A DNA stretch of 36,745 nt from Acidobacteriota bacterium (GTDB taxonomy: Bacteria > Acidobacteriota > Blastocatellia > RBC074), in the NCBI GenBank assembly GCA_022614735.1, contig JAKEHZ010000188.1:1-36745 (forward strand). The letters run 5' to 3'. Below, piece after piece: positions 1 to 8,680 of this stretch; positions within the stretch are counted from its first letter, which is position 1; every line of letters starts with the position of its first letter. The notes beneath the pieces are model-generated. The model was not told where the DNA came from and did not search any database. It worked only from the letters and a program-made list of their open reading frames with translations. Both the position numbers and the translations under genes were made by a program.

Positions 1-19
1 AGAGGAACTTTCATTATCA

Positions 20-51
20 AATCCGCAATCCGCAATCCGCAATCCGCAATC
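20..51. repeat. Arm of ATTGCGG-type heptad repeat
   Basis: Four tandem copies of the 7-bp word ATTGCGG (read on the minus strand) end two bases before the mreD stop codon. Only one arm is visible because the window starts here. The same word builds the hairpins near 11.4, 18.5 and 20.5 kb, so this is probably the gene-proximal arm of another such hairpin downstream of mreD. Confidence 0.8.
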
Positions 52-52
52 A

Positions 53-619
53 TTATATCCTCCTTCGGCGCGCTTCGTTGCGGCGCATCCTCAGTGTAGC
101 ATCTTTTTTAATGAATCGATCCATAAGTAAATAAAGCAGGATTGAGGCAATGAGATTGGCGAATAGCCCGAAGACGATGGCGGGGGCAACAGTTCGACCA
201 CCGGCCAGGACTGGGAGTTCGATCTTGAGCAGCCAGTAAAAGAAGAAGCGAACGACTGTGTCGACGACGCTGGCTGCTGCTACGGCCAGGATCCTCACCA
301 GCAGATTATCGACTACGATGAAGGTCGCAATGCGGTGACTGATATAGGCAGCAAGCACATACGCAAAACCACTCACGCCGATAGCTTGCCCGCCGGAGAA
401 TGAATCGTGGATTATCCCAGCCGCCGTGCCGGTCAACAAAGACTTAATCGGATCGCGCTGCAACCCAACGTAGACCGTTACCAGCATGAGCCAATCGATG
501 CGCCCCAGCCACTGTCCCAACGATTGAGGGAATTGCTGGACGAGCGTGGTTTGTAAGAAAGCGGCTACAAGTAAGCAGCCCAAGATTTTCAGCGTCGAAC
601 CGCGAGATTCTTTCTCCAA
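53..619 (-). CDS. mreD: Rod shape-determining protein MreD
   Basis: Integral membrane subunit of the elongasome that works with MreC and MreB in lateral peptidoglycan synthesis. The 188-residue product has the usual MreD size. It consists almost entirely of hydrophobic segments (about residues 10-30, 41-56, 61-77, 81-98, 106-131 and 144-166), with a short acidic/basic N terminus and an arginine-rich cytoplasmic tail (RRNEARRRRI). Sequence conservation in this family is low, so the call rests on topology, length and its place as third gene after mreB and mreC on the same strand (46-bp gap to mreC). The start is a TTG (MEKESR), with no ATG nearby and only a weak ribosome-binding site. The stop codon abuts a tandem ATTGCGG array. 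Confidence in the identity is high because of the operon context. Confidence 0.9.
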   Translation of the reverse strand: MEKESRGSTLKILGCLLVAAFLQTTLVQQFPQSLGQWLGRIDWLMLVTVYVGLQRDPIKSLLTGTAAGIIHDSFSGGQAIGVSGFAYVLAAYISHRIATFIVVDNLLVRILAVAAASVVDTVVRFFFYWLLKIELPVLAGGRTVAPAIVFGLFANLIASILLYLLMDRFIKKDATLRMRRNEARRRRI

Positions 620-665
620 CGATGCTATTCCGTAGAGCTCAAACTCTCATTTTTCAATTTCAAGC

Positions 666-1610
666 TTAGCGCCTTATTCGATCAGGCGCTTTATCCTGCT
701 TCTTTTGTTCACTTGTCAATTCATTATCCTGCTGGCGGATCTGATTCGGTTGAACTGCCAATACCGATACGGTCTCGAGCTTTCCCAGAGGCGCGGCAGG
801 CTCGAGATCAATTACCTGCAGCACGACCGTAGATCCGCTATCTGATTTTTTCACACGACCGATTAATAAACCTTTCGGATAAATTCCATCCTGCCCTGAA
901 GTAATCACCTGCTCACCGTTTTCAACCTTCCCCGGTGGGGAAATAAACCTGAATTCGCAAAGATAATCTTTCTTTCCTTTCACGACTCCAAGGAAACGGC
1001 TCTCCTCTGTCTGTCCGATGATCGCGCCTGCGCCATGCTTTTCGTCTGTGATCAACAGAACCTGTGCAGACAGCGGCCAGGAGTTAATGACACGGCCGAC
1101 CAGCCCTTCCGCCGTCACGACAGGCTGGTCTTTGATGACGCCGCTGCTCAAGCCTTTGTCAATGAAGATCGTGTCGAACAATTTATTAGCGTCTCGGCCT
1201 ATGACGCGCGCCTGCTGACCTTCAAACTTGTTGGCGGTTTGCCATTCCCGAAGAGCATCGACTCGCTCCAGCAGTTTGAGTTTTTCGCGCAAATCTCTGT
1301 ACTGCGTCTCCAACTCCGCGCGCTCGGCCCGCAGTTTTTCGTTCTCCAAACGCGCGTCTTTCATGGAGAAGTAGGTGGTCCACCAATTTTTGACCGAGCC
1401 GGTCGAGTAAGCCACTCCGGATTGGAAGGGCGCCATGATCGTCATCAACCCCACCTGAATAATCCAGAGGTCCGGCCGGCCAGGGGTACGATTGAGAGAC
1501 ACTGCAATCAAATGCACAGCTAACAATATCCCCAGTAGCCAGGTGGGATTCTTTTTGGCTTTTCCTTTGGCCTTGTCTGCAAGCGACACGGAAATCAATT
1601 CGCAGTTCAC
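666..1610 (-). CDS. mreC: Rod shape-determining protein MreC
   Basis: Bitopic scaffold protein of the elongasome, linking cytoplasmic MreB and MreD to periplasmic penicillin-binding proteins. Visible parts are a transmembrane helix at about residues 24-41 (WLLGILLAVHLIAVSLNR), a coiled coil at about 80-120 rich in E/K/L/R, and then the beta-barrel MreC domain (ARVIGRDANKLFDTIFIDKG at about 137-156 and further strands to about 285). A basic, low-complexity tail ends in PDRIRR. The length of 314 residues is normal. The start is uncertain: the longest form begins at a GTG inside the arm of an inverted repeat (MNCELIS), and another GTG seven codons later would also leave the whole protein intact. 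It sits between mreB (89 bp upstream) and mreD (46 bp downstream), all minus strand. Confidence 0.95.
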   Translation of the reverse strand: MNCELISVSLADKAKGKAKKNPTWLLGILLAVHLIAVSLNRTPGRPDLWIIQVGLMTIMAPFQSGVAYSTGSVKNWWTTYFSMKDARLENEKLRAERAELETQYRDLREKLKLLERVDALREWQTANKFEGQQARVIGRDANKLFDTIFIDKGLSSGVIKDQPVVTAEGLVGRVINSWPLSAQVLLITDEKHGAGAIIGQTEESRFLGVVKGKKDYLCEFRFISPPGKVENGEQVITSGQDGIYPKGLLIGRVKKSDSGSTVVLQVIDLEPAAPLGKLETVSVLAVQPNQIRQQDNELTSEQKKQDKAPDRIRR

Positions 1611-1693
1611 AGCTCGCAGTTCGCAGTTCGCTGTCCGCCATCAGGTTCTTCTTGCCCCTCCTGCGAACTGCGAACTGTGAACTGCGAACTGCA
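1599..1693. repeat. Inverted repeat with GCAGTTC heptad arms, between mreB and mreC
   Basis: Two arms of about 30 bp, each made of 7-bp GCAGTTC/GCAGTTCAC-type words, face each other across a loop of about 32 bp. The transcript could fold into a long stem. The left arm contains the GTG start of mreC, so the element may affect mreC expression within the mreBCD transcript. Confidence 0.85.
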
Positions 1694-1699
1694 AACCAG

Positions 1700-2743
<1,044 letters not shown>

Positions 2744-3123
2744 TTAAAATGAACCGAAACCCTTCCCCAAAATCGACCTCTCTCCTCCAACGGATTAGAG
2801 ATCGTTTGAGCATATCGCAAAAAGAACGCTAAATGAAGCAGTGAGCTACGAACCCTGCTGAAAAGCTCTGACAGCGAGACTCTCAGCCTCCAGTCACTCT
2901 CGCGCTGATTCTTCCACTGTGTTCATCAAAAGCCTGACCTGGCTGAGAACTCTATCTTGTTCGTGGAAAAACGCCCGGCGGTGCGAAGTCAGTGCCGATG
3001 TGCTATCTGTTGTTGAGGGGGGATGATTCTTCACTACATTCCGGCACCAGCCGGAAGATGAAATGCAGCAGTGAGATCGTCTCAACCGTTGTAGGCGGGC
3101 ATAACTTCGGCCTCAAACCCCGC
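2744..3123. other. Non-coding stretch upstream of mreB
   Basis: About 380 bp between the pilin gene stop and the mreB start, presumably holding the mreBCD promoter. The only open frame (2894-3085, minus) has no recognisable motif, atypical composition and no good ribosome-binding site, so I do not call it a gene. A similar short string (ATGAAxCAGCAGTGAG-like) occurs near 2832 and 3058, too short to interpret. Confidence 0.5.
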
Positions 3124-3312
3124 TCATGAAATACTGTCGTTGGCGGTCTTCAGCCTATCATTGATTTTGCTGAAAATTTGGCTGATGCTGGTTCCCATAG
3201 CCGTCAGCACAAAAACAGCTGCCGCACCGATCAGCACCAGCAACAACGAATATTCCACTATATCTTGCCCCTCTTCATTCCTGAAAAACTCCACGATTGA
3301 CCCTTTAACCAT
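3124..3312 (-). CDS. flp: Flp/Fap-type pilin subunit
   Basis: Small type IVb pilin of 62 residues (MVKGSIVEFFRNEEGQDIVE...). It shows the Flp prepilin pattern: a short basic/acidic leader, a glycine cleavage site followed by QDIVEY (the +5 glutamate and tyrosine conserved in Flp pilins), a hydrophobic helix (SLLLVLIGAAAVFVLTAMG), and a short polar tail. A longer frame reaches upstream to 3375, but the ATG at 3312 is preceded by a perfect AGGAGG six bases away, and the extra 21 residues are made by a tandem repeat. I therefore place the start at 3312. No tad/cpa assembly genes are in the window, so this is an orphan pilin gene; export and assembly would rely on machinery elsewhere. Confidence 0.88.
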   Translation of the reverse strand: MVKGSIVEFFRNEEGQDIVEYSLLLVLIGAAAVFVLTAMGTSISQIFSKINDRLKTANDSIS

Positions 3313-3322
3313 TGATATCCTC

Positions 3323-3358
3323 CTAGATAATTTTCTAGATAATTTTCTAGATAATTTT
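3323..3358. repeat. Three tandem copies of a 12-bp unit upstream of the pilin gene
   Basis: CTAGATAATTTT is repeated exactly three times just upstream of the pilin ribosome-binding site. Being AT-rich and in the 5' leader, changes in copy number could alter promoter spacing or leader structure. Confidence 0.9.
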
Positions 3359-3761
3359 TCTCGATGGCTCGCCAAAATTCACTAATCCCTCGTTGCCCTG
3401 TCTGCTGATGCGACGGCCTGATATTCTGTTCTATGTGAGGGGTTGGCGAACCTACTAACACCGTAAACAGGGCAGGTTGATTACCGTTCCCCTCTCTCGG
3501 GGAAGAGCAGTCTCGCCTGGGATATAGTAGAGCCAGCACAGGACAGCAGCATTACCTTCCGAGCCATGCAGACCTGTAAGCTAGCACAGCCTGCAAATTC
3601 TTTTCAAGTTGAAAGTTCTCTGTAATCAAGATCTTCACAGCTTTTTCGCGCTACCCTGGACGACAGTGCTGTTGTTGATCTGGATAAAGTGGACTTCGCG
3701 CCCGCTGTTTGAAAGGCAATTCCAAATAATGCTGTCTGACGCTTCATATATTTTCCTCCCG
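3359..3761. other. Intergenic stretch without recognised genes
   Basis: About 400 bp between the pilin leader and the palindrome after hyuB. Open frames here on both strands are short, with no motifs and no convincing ribosome-binding sites. It probably contains the pilin promoter; I see nothing else. Confidence 0.5.
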
Positions 3762-3889
3762 CGTGCGAGAGACAGAAGAGAGAAAACGGAACAAACGGAA
3801 ATAACGGAACAAACGGAAAAATCCAAGAGAATTTCCGTTTGTTCCGTTATTTCCGTTTGTTCCGTTTTCTCTCTTCTGTTTCTCGCACG
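3762..3889. repeat. Large inverted repeat, AAACGGAAC family
   Basis: A 128-bp palindrome with arms of about 57 bp and a short loop (around ATCCAAGAG). Each arm runs CGTGCGAGA, then AGAGAGAAAACGG, then alternating AACAAACGG and AAATAACGG words. One base substitution separates the outer arms (GACAGAAG versus AACAGAAG). The hyuB stop codon (3847-3849) and its lysine/arginine tail lie inside the right arm. Near-identical arms recur at 17293-17390 and 36702-36743. Confidence 0.95.
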
Positions 3890-5472
3890 GTACGGTCATT
3901 GCTGGCACCGCATCCGCCTCCACCTGGCGTCTCAATCACAATGCGGTCGCCACGTTTGGCCGAGATCGAGAATTTTCCCGGAAGTTTCCTGCGCTTCTTG
4001 TCTCCGCTGATCAACTCTGCACTACCTCTTCTCCCTTCCCCGCCTCCCATCAACCCGTAAGGCGCAAATCTGCGGCGGTCGGCGAGCAATGACACGCACG
4101 CATCAACCAGAAGTTCAATTTCTCTGACTACTCCATCGCCGCCACGATACTTCCCTTCCCCGCCCGAGCCCCGGCGAATCGCATAACGCCTGACGCGCAA
4201 TGGATAAGCATATTCGAGCGCCTCAATCGGAGTGTTGAGCGAATTGGTCATATGTGTGTGAACTGCCGAAAGGCCATCGGCTCCGGGCCGCGCGCCCATT
4301 CCGCCTGCAACTGTTTCGTAGTAAGCGAACTCTTGGTCGCGACGCTCGTCCCATCCGCCAATGGTCAAATTGTTCATCGTGCCCTGTGAAGCTGCCGGAA
4401 TGAGTGCTGGATCAGCCTGTGACAACGCCTTTAGTAAAACGTCTACAATTCGCTGCGACGTTTCGACATTACCGCCAGCGACGGGGGCTGGCGGCAGCGC
4501 ATTAATTATTGTCCCAGCCGGCGCAATCACTTCGATCGGCTCAAGGATTCCGGCGCTGGCCGGAACGTCGCCCGCGATCAAACAGCGAAAAACGTAGTAA
4601 ACTGCTGAAACCGTAATCGCTTCTACCGCATTGACCGGACTGCGTACCTGGGGCGAACTGCCGTTGAAATCGACGCGCGCACGCGCGCCGCGAATTTCTA
4701 CCCTCACCGAAATTCGCACCGGCTCACCCGACTCGCTTGTATCATCGAGGAAATCTTCAGCTTCGTAGCTTCCATCGGGTATCGCCATCAACGTCTGTTT
4801 CATCATTCGCGAAGCATAATCAACGAGGTGACGCGCATAATCATCCGCTTCTTTGAAGCCCGAGCGATCAACAATCTCGAGCAAACGCCGGGCTCCAACG
4901 CGCAGAGACCCGAGTTGTGCCGCAAAATCGCCTTCCCGCTCTTCGCGTCCGCGGACATTTGCCAGCAACAGATTGAAAACATCACGATCAAGCTCGCCGC
5001 CGCGCACGATCCGAACAGGCGGGATTCGAATCCCTTCCTGATAGATCTCGGATGCCGCCCCCATCGAACCCGGTGTGGCCCCGCCGATATCTGCGTGATG
5101 GGCTCGATTGGCAACGTAGAAGAGGAGAGCGGGTGAGCGGGTGAGCGGGTGAGCGGGTGAGACGGGAGCAACCATCGTCACATCCGGCAGATGAGTGCCG
5201 CCTGCATATGGATCGTTGAGGATGACGACATCGCCAGGGCACATATCACATCGTTCGATTGCGGCGCGGACAGACATCGGCATCGAGCCGAGATGCACGG
5301 GCATATGATCGCCCTGTGCAATCAGACGACCTCGACGATCAAACACGGCGCAGGAATAATCGCGTCGCTCTTTGATGTTCGGAGAAAATGCCGTGCGGCG
5401 CAGGCTCAAGCCCATCTCTTCAGCAACTGAGGAGTAAAGTGAGCGGTATATTTCGAGTTTGATGGAATCCAT
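3847..5472 (-). CDS. hyuB: Hydantoinase B / 5-oxoprolinase beta-type subunit
   Basis: Subunit of an ATP-dependent hydantoinase or 5-oxoprolinase that opens a cyclic amide ring together with the HyuA-type partner encoded just upstream. Family stretches are clear: RRTAFSPNIKERRDYSCAVF, GDHMPVHLGSMPMSV, GDVVILNDPYAGGTHLPDVT, FYVANRAHHADIGG, VDFNGSSPQVRSPVNA, and the glycine-rich end ETPGGGGCG. I start at the ATG at 5472 (MDSIKLEIYRSLYSSVAEEMG), which matches the family N terminus. The open frame runs 49 codons further upstream but that part is repeat DNA. Two oddities: about 11 residues (SPAHPLTRSPA) are encoded by an 8-bp tandem repeat just before FYVANRAHHAD, and the tail after SNDRTVRE is encoded by a palindrome arm. 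The substrate cannot be told from sequence. Confidence 0.93.
   Translation of the reverse strand: MDSIKLEIYRSLYSSVAEEMGLSLRRTAFSPNIKERRDYSCAVFDRRGRLIAQGDHMPVHLGSMPMSVRAAIERCDMCPGDVVILNDPYAGGTHLPDVTMVAPVSPAHPLTRSPALLFYVANRAHHADIGGATPGSMGAASEIYQEGIRIPPVRIVRGGELDRDVFNLLLANVRGREEREGDFAAQLGSLRVGARRLLEIVDRSGFKEADDYARHLVDYASRMMKQTLMAIPDGSYEAEDFLDDTSESGEPVRISVRVEIRGARARVDFNGSSPQVRSPVNAVEAITVSAVYYVFRCLIAGDVPASAGILEPIEVIAPAGTIINALPPAPVAGGNVETSQRIVDVLLKALSQADPALIPAASQGTMNNLTIGGWDERRDQEFAYYETVAGGMGARPGADGLSAVHTHMTNSLNTPIEALEYAYPLRVRRYAIRRGSGGEGKYRGGDGVVREIELLVDACVSLLADRRRFAPYGLMGGGEGRRGSAELISGDKKRRKLPGKFSISAKRGDRIVIETPGGGGCGASNDRTVRETEERKRNKRK
5127..5158. repeat. 8-bp tandem repeat inside hyuB
   Basis: GAGCGGGT is repeated four times, followed by a degenerate fifth copy. 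It encodes the SPAHPLTRSPA segment of HyuB, where other family members usually have a short loop before the conserved FVANRAHHAD stretch. The word resembles the GCGGGAGA arms of the palindrome at 23.9-24.1 kb. Confidence 0.9.
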
Positions 5473-5473
5473 A

Positions 5474-5609
5474 AGGAAGAAATCAAAAGGCAAAAGGCAA
5501 AAGGTAAAAATAAAGAAGAAATTTCTCATGAAATCAAAAATCAAGAGGCCGGAACTTCCTTCTCTATTTTTGCCTTTTGCCTTTTGCCTTTTGCCTTTTG
5601 ATTTCTTCC
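5474..5609. repeat. Inverted repeat with CAAAAGG heptad arms, between hyuA and hyuB
   Basis: Left arm: AAGGAAGAAAT then three CAAAAGG words. Right arm: four CCTTTTG words then ATTTCTTCCCT. An inner section (AAATAAAGAAGAAATTTC) lies in the loop. The arms differ by one repeat unit. The right arm encodes the last residues of HyuA (KRQKAKGKRQK) and its stop; the left arm ends just before the HyuB start. The two genes of one operon are thus separated by a potentially very stable hairpin. Confidence 0.93.
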
Positions 5610-7693
5610 CTGAAGTCAAGCCTCAGATTACGCCAGCGATCTACCGATGCCCTCCATCCGGCCGGCACAAGCGTTGTCGAGCCATATTCAATGATAATTG
5701 CTGGAGTATCGATCATAGCGCCCGGTTTCAACCCTGCGCGATCATAAACCGAAACGGGCACCCGCTTCTCTCCAAGCCAGACCAGTGCGCTGCGCTGCGG
5801 CTGCGCCTCGGATCGTTGAACCCGGCCGGCGCGTTTGAGCTCCGGTTTTTCCGTGATGCCGGCGCCACGTAAACGAACGCTCACGATCTCGACGGTGCGC
5901 TGAGGATCGGCGTGCCCGTAACGTTCAAGATGAGCTTGATGAAACTTTGCCAGACAATCACCCGACGCTTCAATCTCAAGTTCGAAGGACTGTCCGCGAT
6001 AACGCATCGCCATCGTCCGACTTAGATTCATCCGGGACGGCGCAAACCCTTCTGCGCGCAGATCGCGGATCGCGCGCTTTTCGAGAGCGGCCAATTGTCT
6101 CTCAATCTCCCGCGGATGACCATGTGAGTTCTCGATCGAGGTCATGACTGTACGTGAATAATCTTTGATGACATCTGCCAACAGGAGACCAAGTGCAGAG
6201 AATGCTCCCGGGTGTGCCGGAATTAATACGCGCGGGATTCGCAGTCCGCCTGCCAACGCCGCGGCGTGCAATCCTCCTGCGCCACCGAAGCTGACTAAAG
6301 TGAAGAAGCGAGGATCGTGTCCTCTTTCAACCGAGACCAGTCTCAGCGCACGCTCCATATTCGAATTGGCCACGCGAATCACACCGAGCGCAGCCTGTAC
6401 GCGTGTGACGCGCTCGGAGGATGCGCGCGACATCTCGGCAGCCAGTTCATCGATCACTGCGGCAGCGCGCTCTTCATCGAGTTTAATCTGACCGCTCAAC
6501 AATCCTCCGCCGGCAAAACGCCCGAGCGCCAGATTCGCGTCGGTCACGGTCGGGCGAGTGCCCTTGCCGTAACACGCCGGGCCGGGATCGGCGCCCGCTG
6601 ACTGGGGGCCTACACGCAGCGCGCCGCCGGCATCAACGTGAGCGATCGAACCGCCGCCTGCGCCGACCGTGTGTATGTCAAGTATCGGCACGGCAACGGG
6701 CAAGCCCGCTATCTGCGCCTCATTAGTCGTTCGTGCCGCGCCGCGACAGAGCGCGACATCGGTGGAAGTCCCCCCCATATCGAAAGTGATGATGTCTCCT
6801 GCGTCCGCCAGCTCCGCTGTTTGCATCGCGGCAACGACGCCGCCCGCGGGTCCGGAAAGAATCGTCCTTACTGGTTCCCGCGCCGCGACCTGAGCCGAGA
6901 TCGAACCGCCGGACGATTGCATAATTCGCAAGCGGCTACCTCCGCGTTTCGAGGCGTGTCGTGAAAGAGCATGGGTGAGCCCGCTCAAGTATCGGCTCAC
7001 TACAGGAGCGAGGTAAGCGTTGATCACGACGGTCGAGGTGCGTTCGTATTCGCGATATTCAGGCAGGATCTGGTTGGAGATCGAGACGGGTATGTTGAGC
7101 GCTTCAAGCGCTTCAGAGACGGCTCGCTCGTGCGACGGATCGGCGAAAGAGAAGAGCAGGGAGACGGCGATCGACTCGACCTTTGCGCGTTTAAGCTTTT
7201 CCCTAAGCCATGCGAGCTCAGTCTGTTTCAAGGGCACAATCACGCCTCCATCGGCTGTAATGCGCTCTTTCAACCCGAACCGCAACTCTCGCGGCACGAG
7301 CGGATCAGGCCGAGTTACGGATAGATTGTAAAGATCGGGTCTCGCCTGCCGGCCGATCTCGATGACATCCTCAAAACCGGCAGTCGTCACGAGCGCAGTG
7401 CGCGCCCCCTTTCGCTCGAGCAACGCATTAGTTGCGACTGTGGTGCCGTGAACGATATCCATCGCAACTCGTGAGGCATCCGATTCACCGTCAATCTCAT
7501 CAAAGGCTCGCGTCAACTCAATCAGGCCATCGAGGATTGCCTGCTCAGGCGCACGCGGAGTTGACGGGATTTTGAAAGTGAGCTGATGATCTTTGAAAAC
7601 TGCGATGAAATCGGTGAAAGTTCCCCCCGTGTCAACACCGATGCGGAGAGAGTGAGCATTTGCGCTGCGAGTAATTTTTGTTTTTTTCATCAT
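5564..7693 (-). CDS. hyuA: Hydantoinase A / 5-oxoprolinase alpha-type subunit
   Basis: ATP-binding subunit of the hydantoinase/5-oxoprolinase family; it phosphorylates the cyclic amide before hydrolysis with HyuB. The ASKHA-type nucleotide motifs are visible: RIGVDTGGTFTDF at the N terminus, DIVHGTTVATNALLERKGA, the central SGPAGGVVAA followed by ITFDMGGTSTDVAL, and GAGGGSIAHVD. At about 710 residues the length is normal for HyuA. The start is chosen at the ATG pair at 7693/7690 (MMKKTKITRSANAHSLRIG); an ATG at 7726 adds 11 residues with no better ribosome-binding site. The C-terminal KRQKAKGKRQK is not family sequence but read-through into repeat DNA. It is followed by hyuB after a hairpin-filled gap of about 90 bp, and the two are very probably cotranscribed. 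Confidence 0.94.
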   Translation of the reverse strand: MMKKTKITRSANAHSLRIGVDTGGTFTDFIAVFKDHQLTFKIPSTPRAPEQAILDGLIELTRAFDEIDGESDASRVAMDIVHGTTVATNALLERKGARTALVTTAGFEDVIEIGRQARPDLYNLSVTRPDPLVPRELRFGLKERITADGGVIVPLKQTELAWLREKLKRAKVESIAVSLLFSFADPSHERAVSEALEALNIPVSISNQILPEYREYERTSTVVINAYLAPVVSRYLSGLTHALSRHASKRGGSRLRIMQSSGGSISAQVAAREPVRTILSGPAGGVVAAMQTAELADAGDIITFDMGGTSTDVALCRGAARTTNEAQIAGLPVAVPILDIHTVGAGGGSIAHVDAGGALRVGPQSAGADPGPACYGKGTRPTVTDANLALGRFAGGGLLSGQIKLDEERAAAVIDELAAEMSRASSERVTRVQAALGVIRVANSNMERALRLVSVERGHDPRFFTLVSFGGAGGLHAAALAGGLRIPRVLIPAHPGAFSALGLLLADVIKDYSRTVMTSIENSHGHPREIERQLAALEKRAIRDLRAEGFAPSRMNLSRTMAMRYRGQSFELEIEASGDCLAKFHQAHLERYGHADPQRTVEIVSVRLRGAGITEKPELKRAGRVQRSEAQPQRSALVWLGEKRVPVSVYDRAGLKPGAMIDTPAIIIEYGSTTLVPAGWRASVDRWRNLRLDFREEIKRQKAKGKRQK

Positions 7694-7726
7694 AATTGAT
7701 CTTTTATCCAGATCACCCGGTAGCAT

Positions 7727-8065
7727 GAAAGATTCAAATTATTCTGAAAAATAATGAAACCAAACCCGAATTCAAGCGTTTAGCTGGCTTGAGTTCGCGC
7801 GATGCGCTCGGGGCGAAAGTTGAGCTCACTGGGGAATTTTCGACGAGCGCATTGCGTTGTGTCTTGACACTTCCCGGCCTGCGTGGGGCCCTTCAGCATG
7901 GCCGGTCGTTGAATGCGTCATACCTCACATCACAGCTTGACGTAATTCAACTTCTTTATAAAAATTCAATATGCTGACTTAACTAACCCGCTGCTCGCCC
8001 CGATGGGAGTTTTTCCCAGACGAGAAAATATATCATTCGACTTCTGGCAAGTTTCACATTGCGAG
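7727..8065. other. Divergent intergenic region between hyuA and the secreted pair
   Basis: About 340 bp that should hold the promoters of the hyuAB operon (leftward) and of the secreted paralogue pair (rightward). The open frame at 7789-7977 has no motifs and is probably not a gene. No clear operator or riboswitch-like structure was recognised. Confidence 0.5.
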
Positions 8066-8614
8066 ATGTGCAAGGAATTTTCAAGTGCGTTTCTGGCTTT
8101 TGCCTTTCTGAGCATATCGGGCATCACTACTTATGCTCAGGATACAAAACCAGTTGTCTTCACCACCCCGTCGAAGGTTGCAATTGCCAAGCTAAGAGCC
8201 GGTGAAACTGACAGTATTTCGCTGCGGGGCAGAGCGACCTTTACCCTGACAGCGGCAAACATCGATGACACCATCACAGGAACACTCGTATACAGTGTTC
8301 CGGATGACGCGCGCCAAAAACTCGCGCAACTGACAGGCAAGAGTTTGAAAGCTATTCCGGCGAGATTCTCCAAGAAAGATGTGATTGCGAAATTTCAGAA
8401 AGGCACTGCCTGTCCGGTCGTCCATCTCGTAATCACTGCGACAGAGATAGAAGTCGAGGGCACATCAATACAGTTTGATCGAATTGTGCTCGACATCAAT
8501 GAAACACGGCAAGAGATGTCTCAGCTCTTCTGCGCCTGGACGAGGCAGATTAATGCGAACCGTCATCGTCGCGGGATCATCGCCGCGATCAACCGTCTCA
8601 TAACAGAAGAGTAG
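8066..8614 (+). CDS. Secreted protein of unknown family (paralogue 1)
   Basis: Exported protein of about 182 residues. I start at the ATG at 8066, which places a signal peptide first (MCKEFSSAFLAFAFLSISG, cleavage probably after TTYA); the frame extends 21 codons upstream without adding family sequence. The mature part aligns along its length with the next gene: FTTPSKVAIAKLRAGE, TFTLTAANIDDTITGTL, VPDDARQKLA, KKDVIAKFQKGTACPVVHL, FDRIVLDIN and a basic C-terminal helix QINANRHRRGIIAAINRLI. No catalytic motif is evident. The alternating beta-type pattern followed by a basic helix suggests a small beta-rich periplasmic domain, which is inference. The next gene starts 66 bp downstream on the same strand, so they are probably cotranscribed. 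I do not recognise the family. Confidence 0.75.
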   Translation: MCKEFSSAFLAFAFLSISGITTYAQDTKPVVFTTPSKVAIAKLRAGETDSISLRGRATFTLTAANIDDTITGTLVYSVPDDARQKLAQLTGKSLKAIPARFSKKDVIAKFQKGTACPVVHLVITATEIEVEGTSIQFDRIVLDINETRQEMSQLFCAWTRQINANRHRRGIIAAINRLITEE

Positions 8615-8680
8615 ACGCAGAAGTGTCGAATCATATTAATTTAATGAACATCGGAATATAGGAGGTACCAGACTAAAACC

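Noticed and set aside
2894..3085. 63-codon frame upstream of mreB
   Set aside because: Cysteine/serine-rich start and no motif; no suitable ribosome-binding site.
5021..5034. GGGATTCGAATCCC, resembling a tRNA T-loop
   Set aside because: It is inside the hyuB coding sequence and no acceptor, D or anticodon arms can be built around it. I found no tRNA or rRNA gene in the window.
7789..7977. 62-codon frame between hyuA and the secreted pair
   Set aside because: No ribosome-binding site, no recognisable domain, and typical of random open frames in intergenic DNA.
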